Source of the DNA: JAAYAN01 sp964437215
GTDB lineage: Bacteria > Bacteroidota > Ignavibacteria > Ignavibacteriales > Melioribacteraceae
Length of the DNA stretch: 19,860 nt
Reading direction: 5' to 3'
Assembly (NCBI GenBank): GCA_964437215.1
Contig: CAYTFZ010000047.1
Span: 1 to 19,860, forward strand
In this document: in pieces, positions 7,660 to 15,228 of the stretch
Numbering within the stretch: position 1 is the stretch's first letter
Layout: every line of letters starts with the position of its first letter
Translations under genes and position numbers: made by a program
Notes under the pieces: generated by a model
What the model saw: the letters and a program-made list of their open reading frames with translations, nothing else
Told to the model about the DNA's origin: nothing
The model's database searches: none

Positions 7660-8856
7660 ATGAACAAAATGACAATTGATGATATAAATGTTAAAGGGAA
7701 AAGAGTTTTGGTTCGCGTAGATTTCAACGTTCCGATGAACGAGAAACTTGAAATTACCGATGATATAAGAATTACATCGGCATTGCCGACAATAAAAAAA
7801 ATATTAAATGAAGGCGGAAGGGCAATACTGATGAGCCATTTGGGCAGACCGAAAGATGCTTACAAAGCTGAATTCAGCTTGAAACCGGTTGCAGTCCGCT
7901 TAAGCCAGCTTTTAGGACAAGAAGTGAAATTTGCTCCTGACTGTATTGGACCAGAAGTAAAAAAGATAGTTGATAACTTGAAAGACGGCGAAGTAGTAAT
8001 TTTAGAAAATGTCCGTTTCCATGGACAGGAAACAAAGAACGATCCGGAATTTTCGAAGCAGCTTGCAGAACTTGGCGATGTTTATGTTAATGATGCATTC
8101 GGCTCGGCTCACCGCGCCCATTGTTCAACTGAAGGTGTTACAAAATTTATAAAAACTTCTGTTTCCGGTTATTTGATGAAAAAAGAATTGGATTATCTCG
8201 GAAAAGCAGTATCTGACCCAAAACGTCCTTTCACTGCTATTCTTGGCGGATCGAAAATATCTGGTAAAATAGATGTTATTGAAAATCTTCTTCCAAAAGT
8301 AGATACATTAATTGTAGGCGGCGGAATGGCTTTTACTTTTTATAAAGCTATGGGATTAGAAATAGGTTCCTCTCTTCTTGAAGCAGATAAAATTGATCTT
8401 GCAAAAGCAGTTTTAGATAAAGCAAAAAACTCGAAAGTAAATTTTCTGCTTCCTAAAGATGTTGTTGTTGCTCCTCAGTTTGCTGCCGATGCTCCTTCTA
8501 AAGTAGTTAGCGTTGATGCAATTCCTGCTGATATGATGGGACTTGATATTGGTCCTGAAACAATTGAACTTTTCAAAAGCGAAATTTTGAAAAGCAAGAC
8601 AGTTGTTTGGAACGGTCCTATGGGAGTATTTGAATTTGACGCGTTTGCAAAAGGGACTGATGCAATTGCTTCGGCTCTTGCTAAAGCTACCGAAACCGGC
8701 GCTATTACAGTTGTAGGCGGCGGCGACTCAGCAGCAGCTATTAAAAAAGCCGGACTCGATGAAAAAGTATCGCACGTTTCAACAGGCGGCGGCGCTTCAT
8801 TGGAATTCCTTGAAGGAAAAGTTCTTCCGGGTGTTGATGCTTTGACTAATGCATAA
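7660..8856 (+). CDS. pgk: Phosphoglycerate kinase
   Basis: A 398-residue, full-length cytosolic enzyme that transfers phosphate from 1,3-bisphosphoglycerate to ADP, the step after GAPDH. The N-terminal domain carries RVDFNVP (19-25), DDIRI with Arg37 and SHLGRP (59-64), all substrate-binding motifs, and ENVRFHGQE. The C-terminal domain has the nucleotide-binding GGSKISGKI, VVWNGPMGVFE and the glycine-rich VVGGGDSAAA and STGGGASLEFLEG. The first ATG is chosen because GGGGA lies about 9-13 nt upstream; a second in-frame ATG three codons later is less well placed. The start lies 32 nt after the gap hairpin, too close for an obvious promoter of its own, so expression probably depends on readthrough. 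A terminator follows. Confidence 0.98.
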   Translation: MNKMTIDDINVKGKRVLVRVDFNVPMNEKLEITDDIRITSALPTIKKILNEGGRAILMSHLGRPKDAYKAEFSLKPVAVRLSQLLGQEVKFAPDCIGPEVKKIVDNLKDGEVVILENVRFHGQETKNDPEFSKQLAELGDVYVNDAFGSAHRAHCSTEGVTKFIKTSVSGYLMKKELDYLGKAVSDPKRPFTAILGGSKISGKIDVIENLLPKVDTLIVGGGMAFTFYKAMGLEIGSSLLEADKIDLAKAVLDKAKNSKVNFLLPKDVVVAPQFAADAPSKVVSVDAIPADMMGLDIGPETIELFKSEILKSKTVVWNGPMGVFEFDAFAKGTDAIASALAKATETGAITVVGGGDSAAAIKKAGLDEKVSHVSTGGGASLEFLEGKVLPGVDALTNA

Positions 8857-8875
8857 ATTTATTTGAAACTTTTAC

Positions 8876-8919
8876 AGAGAAGATTCGGTTTTATAGAATC
8901 TTCTCTTTCTTTATTTTTT
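8876..8919 (+). terminator. Rho-independent terminator after pgk
   Basis: AGAGAAGATTC pairs perfectly with GAATCTTCTCT (11 bp) across a 9-nt loop, followed by a T-rich run (TTTCTTTATTTTTT). The start codon of the rhomboid gene comes only 11 nt later. Confidence 0.88.
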
Positions 8920-8930
8920 AAGGTTATTTT

Positions 8931-9824
8931 ATGGGAATTGATTCAAGAGATTATTACAGACCGCAAAACAGATTCAGTTTTTTTCCTCCGATGATAAAAA
9001 ACTTACTGATTATTAATGTTGTTGTTTTTCTGATTACGCAGATAGGCTATTCTTTAATAATCGGTGAGTATGAACTGGCATATATAATTCAGAAATATTT
9101 TTCTTTGGTAGGACTTAATGCTCCCGAAGGTTTGCAGTTTTATCCTTGGCAGCTTGTTACATATCAATTCTTACACGCGGATTTTTCACATATTTTCTGG
9201 AATATGTTTGCTTTATGGATGTTCGGAATGGAATTGGAAAATATTTGGGGCTCAACTAAATTTTTGATTTATTACCTTATTTGCGGTGTTGGCGGCGGAT
9301 TGCTGCATCTTTTCCTTTCGGATTCTTCCGGCATTACAGTTGGCGCATCAGGAGCAATTTACGGTGTTCTGCTGGCTTTTGCAATGTTTTTTCCGAACAG
9401 ACCGATTTACATTTACTTTTTACTTCCGGTTAAAGCTAAATATTTAATTGCTTTTTATATCTTAATGGATTTATTTACCGTTGGCAGCGTGAGTATGGTA
9501 GCAAAGCTTGCCCACATAGGCGGAGCATTAACAGGTTTTATTTTTATAATGTTGGATTCGGGAAATAATATTTCGCTGTCCTCCTGGTTAAATTCATATA
9601 AAAAATCAAAAGAAGAAAGACCCTCGTTCAGGAAACCTTTCGGCTCATCCCGCAGCAATGATGATATTGCTGAAGCTGAATTTTATGATATCAACGATAA
9701 AAAAGAAGACGAAATTTCTCAGGAAGATATTGACAGAATTTTAGATAAAATATCTTCTTCCGGATATCAGAATCTTACTGAAAAAGAAAAAAAGATACTT
9801 TTTGAGGCTAGCAAAAAGAAATGA
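8931..9824 (+). CDS. Rhomboid-family intramembrane serine protease with C-terminal cytosolic tail
   Basis: A 297-residue inner-membrane protein. Six hydrophobic segments occupy about residues 22-210. The rhomboid motifs are intact: HADFSHIFWN (82-91, giving the conserved His and Asn), the catalytic Ser140 in VGASGAIYG and the catalytic His195 in LAHIGGALTGF. It should cleave membrane proteins within or near their transmembrane helices; the substrates are unknown. After a charged stretch (about 215-260) comes a conserved-looking tail, DIDRILDKISSSGYQNLTEK and onward, resembling the short C-terminal domain found on rhomboids of Bacteroidota. The ATG has AAGG upstream and sits 11 nt after the pgk terminator. 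Its stop overlaps the next start (ATGA), so the small lipoprotein gene is translated with it. Confidence 0.93.
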   Translation: MGIDSRDYYRPQNRFSFFPPMIKNLLIINVVVFLITQIGYSLIIGEYELAYIIQKYFSLVGLNAPEGLQFYPWQLVTYQFLHADFSHIFWNMFALWMFGMELENIWGSTKFLIYYLICGVGGGLLHLFLSDSSGITVGASGAIYGVLLAFAMFFPNRPIYIYFLLPVKAKYLIAFYILMDLFTVGSVSMVAKLAHIGGALTGFIFIMLDSGNNISLSSWLNSYKKSKEERPSFRKPFGSSRSNDDIAEAEFYDINDKKEDEISQEDIDRILDKISSSGYQNLTEKEKKILFEASKKK

Positions 9825-10126
9825 AAAAAATACTTTTCATTCTGTTTATTTCTTTTTTTTCCTGCAGCGATAATAAAAATGATATCGAAAAAATTTCGAA
9901 GATATACGTCGAGGAACTTGTTGCCCGCGAACAGTATGCCGGAAATTATAAGCTTTATAAAGAAAATTATTCTAAAATATTAAAAAAATACGGGCATACA
10001 AAAGAATCGTATAAAAACGCGTTGAAACAGATTGGTAATGATCCGGACAAGTGGGAAGCATTTTTTTCGGAGAGTATGATTTATTTAAATGAACTTAAAG
10101 AGAAGGCCGATTCTTCCGGGCATTAA
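9821..10126 (+). CDS. Small putative lipoprotein (DUF4296-like)
   Basis: A 101-residue protein with a short hydrophobic leader ending in FFSC (Cys15), a loose lipobox that fits Bacteroidota lipoproteins; lipid attachment at Cys15 is therefore likely but not certain. The mature part is helical and charged. The stretch ILKKYGHTKESYKNAL (53-68) followed by a C-terminal IYLNELKE helix resembles the small DUF4296 lipoproteins of Bacteroidota, which have no known function; this match is by eye only. It overlaps the rhomboid stop by 4 nt (ATGA), so it is probably coupled to it. Its last 32 nt overlap the 3' end of recQ on the other strand. A link to the protease is possible from coupling alone and is not shown. 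Confidence 0.75.
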   Translation: MKKILFILFISFFSCSDNKNDIEKISKIYVEELVAREQYAGNYKLYKENYSKILKKYGHTKESYKNALKQIGNDPDKWEAFFSESMIYLNELKEKADSSGH

Positions 10127-12644
10127 TTTTTGCAACTACAATTCTTATTTCGGGATATGTAACTTTTTCCTGCAGCTTTTCTTTTATTTCTTTTAAGCCT
10201 ATGTTATTATTTTCAACTTCTTTAGTGATAAGTTTGATTTTCTCTTTATCAATAATTTTGTCGATATCTGTTTCGGGTAAATACTGAATTATTGTTTCAA
10301 TTTGCAAACCGGCAACAGCTTCAGTTACTTTAAGCAATTCTGCAATATTTTTTAAACTGTATCTCTTGTTAATTAAATCTTTTGCAAGTTCAAGCGAATC
10401 GGGCAGATTTACAACTTCTTTTGCAGAATTCTCTTTAACAACTTCTAAAATATCATCGCCAAGTTTGTTGAACATTCTTTGATTAAAACCTTTAACTGTA
10501 AGTAACGCCGATTGGGTATTCGGTTTTTGCGCTGAAATAATTCTTAACAGCTCATCACTGCAAATCAGTTCGGGGGACTGCATAAATTTTCGCGAAGCAG
10601 CATCGCGTATTTCTTTTAATTTTTTAAATAATGTTAAATCGTATGTATTTATTACAGAAGAAGTATTTTCTTTTAATTTTTCTCCTGGAATAAAAAATTT
10701 GTTTTTTGTTTTGCCAATTATTTTTCGCGAAAAAAGATTTGCCAATGCATCTTTTAATATTCTTTTGTTGAGATTAGAAAAAGCTCCGAATGTTGCCATA
10801 GAAGAGTACTTGCTATCATTCCCCCAAAGAATATCTTCTATAGTTTTTTCAGTATTCTCTTCAGTTAAAAATTTTAGAGTGTTTATTATTTTCTCGTTTA
10901 TATATTCTTCAAGCTCAGGATCGGTATTTAAAAAATCGGCACAGTTATCGCATTTTCCGCATTTGTAACTTTCAGTTTCTTCTCCAAAATAATCAAGTAT
11001 AAACTTGAATCTGCAGTTCTTGCTGAAAACATATCTTTCTATTTCCAAAAGTTTATTCAGGGAATATTGTTTGTGTTCATTCATTTTTGAAAGGTCAATT
11101 TGAAGACGCTTTATTTCAACCCTTGGTTCTTTTAATATATAAGAAGGTGAATCGGAAGGTCTTTGATAATCAAGTATTCCGGCACCGGAAAGTGTTGTTA
11201 AAGCAGAAATGATTTCATCTTGTTCCGTATCAAAAAACGAAGAAATGTCTTTAAGATTTATTCTCTGAGAATTCCTGAAAATTGAACTGCCGTATTTTTT
11301 TAAAAGAAAAACAAGAAGGTCGCTTAAAAATGCCGAAGCCACACTTTTTATATAACTTTTAAGTTCGCTTTGACCCAGATTTATTTTGATATGATGATTT
11401 TGTTCGAATTCCGAAATACGGGTAAAAATTCCGGCATTAACCATAAAATTAAGGCACGAATTCAAAATCTGCGATGAAATTCCGTTAGCGTCGCATATCC
11501 TTGTAAATTTATCGTCGGCGGGAACAGGTACTGTATTTACTTCGCCTAAAACTATTTGTCCGTAATTGCATAGCAGCGAATACACACTTTTTATCTGTTC
11601 AAGTTCGGGATAAGAATTACGGATTAAAAATTCCTGGATATTTTTATCGCGGGGCTCGAAAAGCAAAATGGCTTTCGATTCGTTTCCGTCGCGTCCGGCG
11701 CGCCCGATTTCTTGATAATAATTTTCGATTGTTGACGGCATATTAAAATGTATTATAAGCCTTATATCTTTTTTATCTATGCCCATCCCGAATGCATTTG
11801 TGGAACAGATAACATCAATCCGGTCATTTAAAAAATCATCCTGAACAATTCTCCGGTTTTCCGGCGTCATCCCGGCGTGGTAAAAAGCTGCATTAATTTT
11901 GTTTGCCAGGAGAAAGGAAACAGCCTCTTCGGCATTTTTACGAGTTGAGCAATATACTATTGCGGGATGTCCGAATTGTTTTAAAAGCGAAAGACATTTC
12001 TCTTTTTTTTGAGAAGTTCTTACGGCTCCTATCGAAAGATTTTCCCGCTCAAACCCTTTAATGAATATTTTTGAAGAAATAAACCCGAGCTGCTTAATAA
12101 TATCCTGCCGAACTTCAGGTGTAGCAGTCGCAGTAAATCCCGAAATTTTACTAACGCCGGTAAAATCGCAGAATTCTTTTATTTTACGGTAACTGGTACG
12201 AAAATTATGTCCCCATTCGCTTATGCAGTGCGCTTCGTCCACAAAAATGTAATCGGGTTTAAGCTCCTTTAAACGTGCAGTTATTTTAATATTTCCAAGT
12301 CTTTCGGGGGCAAGGTATAAAAGTTTTGTTTTACCTGCGCTAATATTGCGTAATACGGCTTCGGTTTCCCGGAAACCGACAGAACTGTTAACAAATGCCG
12401 CAATTTCTTCAATCTGATTTAGACTGTCGACCTGATCTTTCATTAAAGCGATTAATGGTGAAATTACTATAGAAAAAGAATTCCCGATGATTGCAGGAAT
12501 CTGATAGCAAAGAGATTTGCCTCCGCCGGTTGGTAAAATAGCTAATACATTTTCACCGGAAATAATTGATTCTATTATTTCTTCCTGTCCGGGACGAAAA
12601 GATTTATATCCGAAATATTTATTAAGCGCTTCGAAGATGTTCAT
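10095..12644 (-). CDS. recQ: ATP-dependent DNA helicase RecQ
   Basis: An 849-residue superfamily 2 helicase that unwinds DNA in recombination and repair. The order is: motif 0 FRPGQ (16-20), Walker A PTGGGKS (38-44), DEAHCISEWGHNFR (136-149), TATAT (171-175), AFGMGIDK and QEIGRAGRDG (311-320, arginine finger), the RecQ zinc site (Cys544, 562, 565, 568 in YKCGKCDNC), a winged helix and an HRDC domain at about 668-738. Residues about 745-842 form a further helical region like the C-terminal HTH domain in some Bacteroidota and Firmicutes RecQ proteins, which explains the length beyond the roughly 610 residues of E. coli RecQ. The start matches the usual N-terminus, but no clear ribosome site lies upstream. 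It is transcribed alone, divergent from pfkB, and overlaps the lipoprotein gene at its 3' end. Confidence 0.96.
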   Translation of the reverse strand: MNIFEALNKYFGYKSFRPGQEEIIESIISGENVLAILPTGGGKSLCYQIPAIIGNSFSIVISPLIALMKDQVDSLNQIEEIAAFVNSSVGFRETEAVLRNISAGKTKLLYLAPERLGNIKITARLKELKPDYIFVDEAHCISEWGHNFRTSYRKIKEFCDFTGVSKISGFTATATPEVRQDIIKQLGFISSKIFIKGFERENLSIGAVRTSQKKEKCLSLLKQFGHPAIVYCSTRKNAEEAVSFLLANKINAAFYHAGMTPENRRIVQDDFLNDRIDVICSTNAFGMGIDKKDIRLIIHFNMPSTIENYYQEIGRAGRDGNESKAILLFEPRDKNIQEFLIRNSYPELEQIKSVYSLLCNYGQIVLGEVNTVPVPADDKFTRICDANGISSQILNSCLNFMVNAGIFTRISEFEQNHHIKINLGQSELKSYIKSVASAFLSDLLVFLLKKYGSSIFRNSQRINLKDISSFFDTEQDEIISALTTLSGAGILDYQRPSDSPSYILKEPRVEIKRLQIDLSKMNEHKQYSLNKLLEIERYVFSKNCRFKFILDYFGEETESYKCGKCDNCADFLNTDPELEEYINEKIINTLKFLTEENTEKTIEDILWGNDSKYSSMATFGAFSNLNKRILKDALANLFSRKIIGKTKNKFFIPGEKLKENTSSVINTYDLTLFKKLKEIRDAASRKFMQSPELICSDELLRIISAQKPNTQSALLTVKGFNQRMFNKLGDDILEVVKENSAKEVVNLPDSLELAKDLINKRYSLKNIAELLKVTEAVAGLQIETIIQYLPETDIDKIIDKEKIKLITKEVENNNIGLKEIKEKLQEKVTYPEIRIVVAKINARKNRPSL

Positions 12645-12812
12645 AATTTTAAGATTGAAAAATACAAAATATTACAATTTTAATTTACTTATTAAAAAGA
12701 AGTTTGTAATAATAGGCAGAGGTATTCTAAAAATCTTTTCTCTTTTGGATTTAAACTCTTTTTTTTCGATGTTTAAATACTTCATAAAATTAAATTATAA
12801 ACGGAGAAAAAT

Positions 12813-13721
12813 TTGAGTCTTTTAGTTGTAGGGTCTGTTGCGCTTGACACAGTGGAAACACCATTTGATAAAGCAGAAGATGCATTGGGAGGTTCAGCAA
12901 CATTTATATCGGTTGCTGCAAGCTATTTTGCCGAACCTGTACACCTTGTTGGTGTGGTTGGCGATGATTTTGCTGATGAACATATTAAAATGTTGAAAAA
13001 TCATAAGATTGATCTTGAAGGTTTGGAAATAATTAAAGGGAGACCGACTTTCAGATGGTCGGGGAAATACCGCGATGATTTTAATACTCGCGATACAATT
13101 TCCACAAATCTAAATGTTTTCGAAGATTTTGATCCTAAAATTCCGGAGAAAGCATTATCCGATAAATTTGTAATTTTAGGGAATATCCAGCCGTCTCTTC
13201 AAATGAAAGTTCTTGAACAGATGAAAAATCCGGAGTTTGTTGTTCTCGATACAATGAATTTATGGATAAAACATACAAAAGAAGATTTGCTTAAAGTTCT
13301 TCCAAAAATAAAAGTTTTAATAATAAACGATTCGGAAGCAAAAGAACTTTCGGAAGTAAACAATCTGATAAAGGCTGCAAAAATAATTATGGCTATGGGT
13401 CCGGAATATCTTATAATAAAGAAAGGTGAACATGGCGCTTTGCTTTTTGGCGAAGGAAAAATATTTTCAGCTCCAGCTTTTCCGATAGAAACGTTATTCG
13501 ACCCGACTGGAGCAGGCGATACATTTTTAGGCGGATTTACGGCATATCTGCATAAACAAGGGAAAACAAGTTTTGAGCAAATGAAAAAAGCTGTGATATA
13601 CGGAAGTGTAATGGCTTCTTTCTGCTGCGAAAAATTCAGCACAAAAGGGATTGAATATTTAAGTCCCGAAACTATTGAAAAAAGATACGCAGAATTTAAG
13701 GAGCTATCGCAATTTGATTAG
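12813..13721 (+). CDS. PfkB-family sugar or nucleoside kinase
   Basis: A 302-residue ribokinase-fold enzyme. It has the N-terminal GGSATFISVAAS (27-38) lining the substrate pocket, the NDSEAKEL motif (172-179; N-x-x-E, Mg and phosphate), and DPTGAGDTFLGGF (230-242) with catalytic base Asp236. The acceptor cannot be read off: ribose, ribose 1-phosphate, a deoxysugar or adenosine are all possible in this family. The start is TTG, supported by GGAG ending 6 nt upstream and by the conserved MSLLVVGSVALD opening; there is no suitable ATG nearby. The gene overlaps the mtnA start by 8 nt, so a joint role in sugar-phosphate salvage with MtnA is likely by context. It begins the unit pfkB-mtnA-recO-htrA and is divergent from recQ across 168 bp. 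Confidence 0.9.
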   Translation: MSLLVVGSVALDTVETPFDKAEDALGGSATFISVAASYFAEPVHLVGVVGDDFADEHIKMLKNHKIDLEGLEIIKGRPTFRWSGKYRDDFNTRDTISTNLNVFEDFDPKIPEKALSDKFVILGNIQPSLQMKVLEQMKNPEFVVLDTMNLWIKHTKEDLLKVLPKIKVLIINDSEAKELSEVNNLIKAAKIIMAMGPEYLIIKKGEHGALLFGEGKIFSAPAFPIETLFDPTGAGDTFLGGFTAYLHKQGKTSFEQMKKAVIYGSVMASFCCEKFSTKGIEYLSPETIEKRYAEFKELSQFD

Positions 13722-14405
13722 TAAAAACACAATAAAAAGTCTTGATCTGGCAGATAATAAACTGGTAATATTAAACCAGACAAAGCTTCCGCACGAAGAA
13801 GAGTATATTAAAACGGATGATTTTAACCGCATTGCTATGGCAATAGAACGTCTGGAAGTGCGGGGAGCTCCCGCTATAGGAATTGCTGCGGCATATGCGG
13901 TTGCTTTGGGTTTTAAAGGCAAGACTTCCAAAGATGATGAGCTATTTACAAAAATTTACGAACGGCTTTACATTACAAGACCGACTGCAGTAAACTTATT
14001 CTGGGCACTAAATGAAATGCGGAATAAATATAATGCAATAAATGACGGCGATATATTTAACGAATTGCTTAAAAAGGCAAAATTCATTCATCAGGATGAT
14101 ATAAAAAAATGCGAGGCAATCGGCAAAAACGGACAGGAATTGTTTACAAAAAAGTCTGCTGTTTTAACTCATTGCAACACAGGGGCATTAGCAGCAGGTG
14201 GAAGCGGAACAGCATTAAGTATTATTACCAAAGCATTTAAGAACAATCTTATAGAAATTGTGTATGTTGATGAAACCCGACCATTATTCCAGGGTTCGCG
14301 GTTAACTGCATTTGAACTTGAAAAAGCTGAAATACCTTTTAAAATAATAACTGATTCAACCGCTGCTTTTTTAATGAAAAACGGGAAGATTGATGTTGTA
14401 ATTAC
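13714..14405 (+). CDS. mtnA: Methylthioribose-1-phosphate isomerase, 3' end missing in assembly gap
   Basis: The first 230 residues of an MtnA/eIF2B-type aldose-ketose isomerase, which converts 5-methylthioribose 1-phosphate to methylthioribulose 1-phosphate in methionine salvage; relatives act on 5-deoxyribose 1-phosphate or ribose 1,5-bisphosphate. Visible are the N-terminal LVILNQTKLPHEE, VRGAPAIGIAAAYA (49-62), LTHCNTGALAAGG with the catalytic Cys154, and DETRPLFQGSRLTAFEL (186-202). The second catalytic residue, the Asp of the GADR motif, would come just after IDVVIT and is hidden by the N run. About 110-120 residues are missing compared with usual length (about 345). The TTG at 13714 is chosen because AAGGAG lies 10 nt upstream and the N-terminus then fits the family; an earlier in-frame TTG at 13675 has no ribosome site. 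The start overlaps the kinase stop. Confidence 0.88.
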
Positions 14406-14505
14406 NNNNNNNNNNNNNNNNNNNNNNNNNNNNNNNNNNNNNNNNNNNNNNNNNNNNNNNNNNNNNNNNNNNNNNNNNNNNNNNNNNNNNNNNNNNNNNN
14501 NNNNN
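14406..14505. other. Assembly gap of 100 N
   Basis: Exactly 100 N, the usual placeholder for a scaffold gap of unknown size. It falls between mtnA and recO and removes the 3' end of the first and the 5' end of the second. Judged by missing protein length the true gap should be nearer 380-420 nt (about 115 codons of MtnA plus about 10-15 of RecO). Confidence 0.97.
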
Positions 14506-15207
14506 ATACGAAAAATCAACTATGGCGATACAAGTAAAATAGCAACTGTTTTTACCGAACAATTAGGAAAAATATCTCTTATAGTAAAAGGCGGAAGATC
14601 ATCAAAAAGCCGGACTGGAAATGTTATTGATATTTTTAATATCGTAGAAATTGTATGCAACTACAAAGAAACAAGAGATATTCAAATCCTTAGTCAAACA
14701 GAATTGCTTCATTATTTTCCCAAATTGATAGAAGATTTTAATAAATCAAAGTATGCTCTGGCAGTGCTTGAACTTATTAATGCTCTCCTCCCCGAAAACG
14801 AACCGCATCCCTTAATTTATAAAAGTGTGGAGCGGCTTTTTATTTTATTAAACGAAAGTCATCGGAATCCTAAAGAACTTTTTACAAGGTTTCTTTTGTT
14901 TTTCTGTAAAGAAATAGGATATGAGTTTAATCCCGAATTCTGCACGTTTTGCGGTAAACCGGTAGAAGAGTTCAGCTTATACAAATTTAATTACGATTAC
15001 GGAATTTTATGTCCTGAATGTTCAAAAAATAAGATGATTTCTTTTGAATTCAGTCAGGAACTTTTTAAAATTATTAAATGTCTAAGCAGCAAAAATTCTG
15101 AAACAAATTATCGCGAAAACGATTTGGACACTGTTATTTCTTTTATTCAGAGATTTTTGAATTACAATATCCCGGAATTTAAAGGTTTGAAATCATTAAA
15201 AATCTAA
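14506..15207 (+). CDS. recO: DNA repair protein RecO, 5' end missing in assembly gap
   Basis: The last 233 residues of RecO, which helps load RecA with RecF and RecR during gap repair. The visible part begins IRKINYGDTSKIATVFTEQL, followed by GKISLIVKGGRSSKSRTG, the OB-fold core typical of RecO, so only about 10-15 N-terminal residues are lost. The helical C-terminal domain carries a zinc site, CTFC (spaced about 24 residues from) CPEC, present in many RecO proteins. The stop is 21 nt before the htrA ATG. RecO and MtnA appear as one open frame only because the 100-N run happens to keep the frame; they are two genes. Assignment is by motif and the short divergent family makes it slightly less certain than its neighbours. 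Confidence 0.88.
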   Translation: MRKINYGDTSKIATVFTEQLGKISLIVKGGRSSKSRTGNVIDIFNIVEIVCNYKETRDIQILSQTELLHYFPKLIEDFNKSKYALAVLELINALLPENEPHPLIYKSVERLFILLNESHRNPKELFTRFLLFFCKEIGYEFNPEFCTFCGKPVEEFSLYKFNYDYGILCPECSKNKMISFEFSQELFKIIKCLSSKNSETNYRENDLDTVISFIQRFLNYNIPEFKGLKSLKI

Positions 15208-15228
15208 ATAATAAATTGGAGGAAACAA

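Noticed and set aside
10095..12644. RecQ as part of a specialised defence system because of its long C-terminus
   Set aside because: The extra length is explained by HRDC and an HTH-like domain found in ordinary RecQ helicases, and the neighbours are housekeeping genes.
12517..12816. A 99-residue rightward reading frame across the recQ-pfkB spacer
   Set aside because: It begins inside recQ on the opposite strand and has no ribosome site or family features; the spacer part is low-complexity AT-rich translation.
13199..13642. A 147-residue leftward reading frame inside the PfkB-family gene
   Set aside because: It is an antisense shadow of a well-supported kinase, with no motif or ribosome site.
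13675..15207. A single 510-residue protein joining an MtnA-like and a RecO-like half
   Set aside because: The frame runs through 100 N and starts at a TTG without a ribosome site. Both halves are incomplete versions of separate families, so this is an assembly artefact and not a fusion protein.
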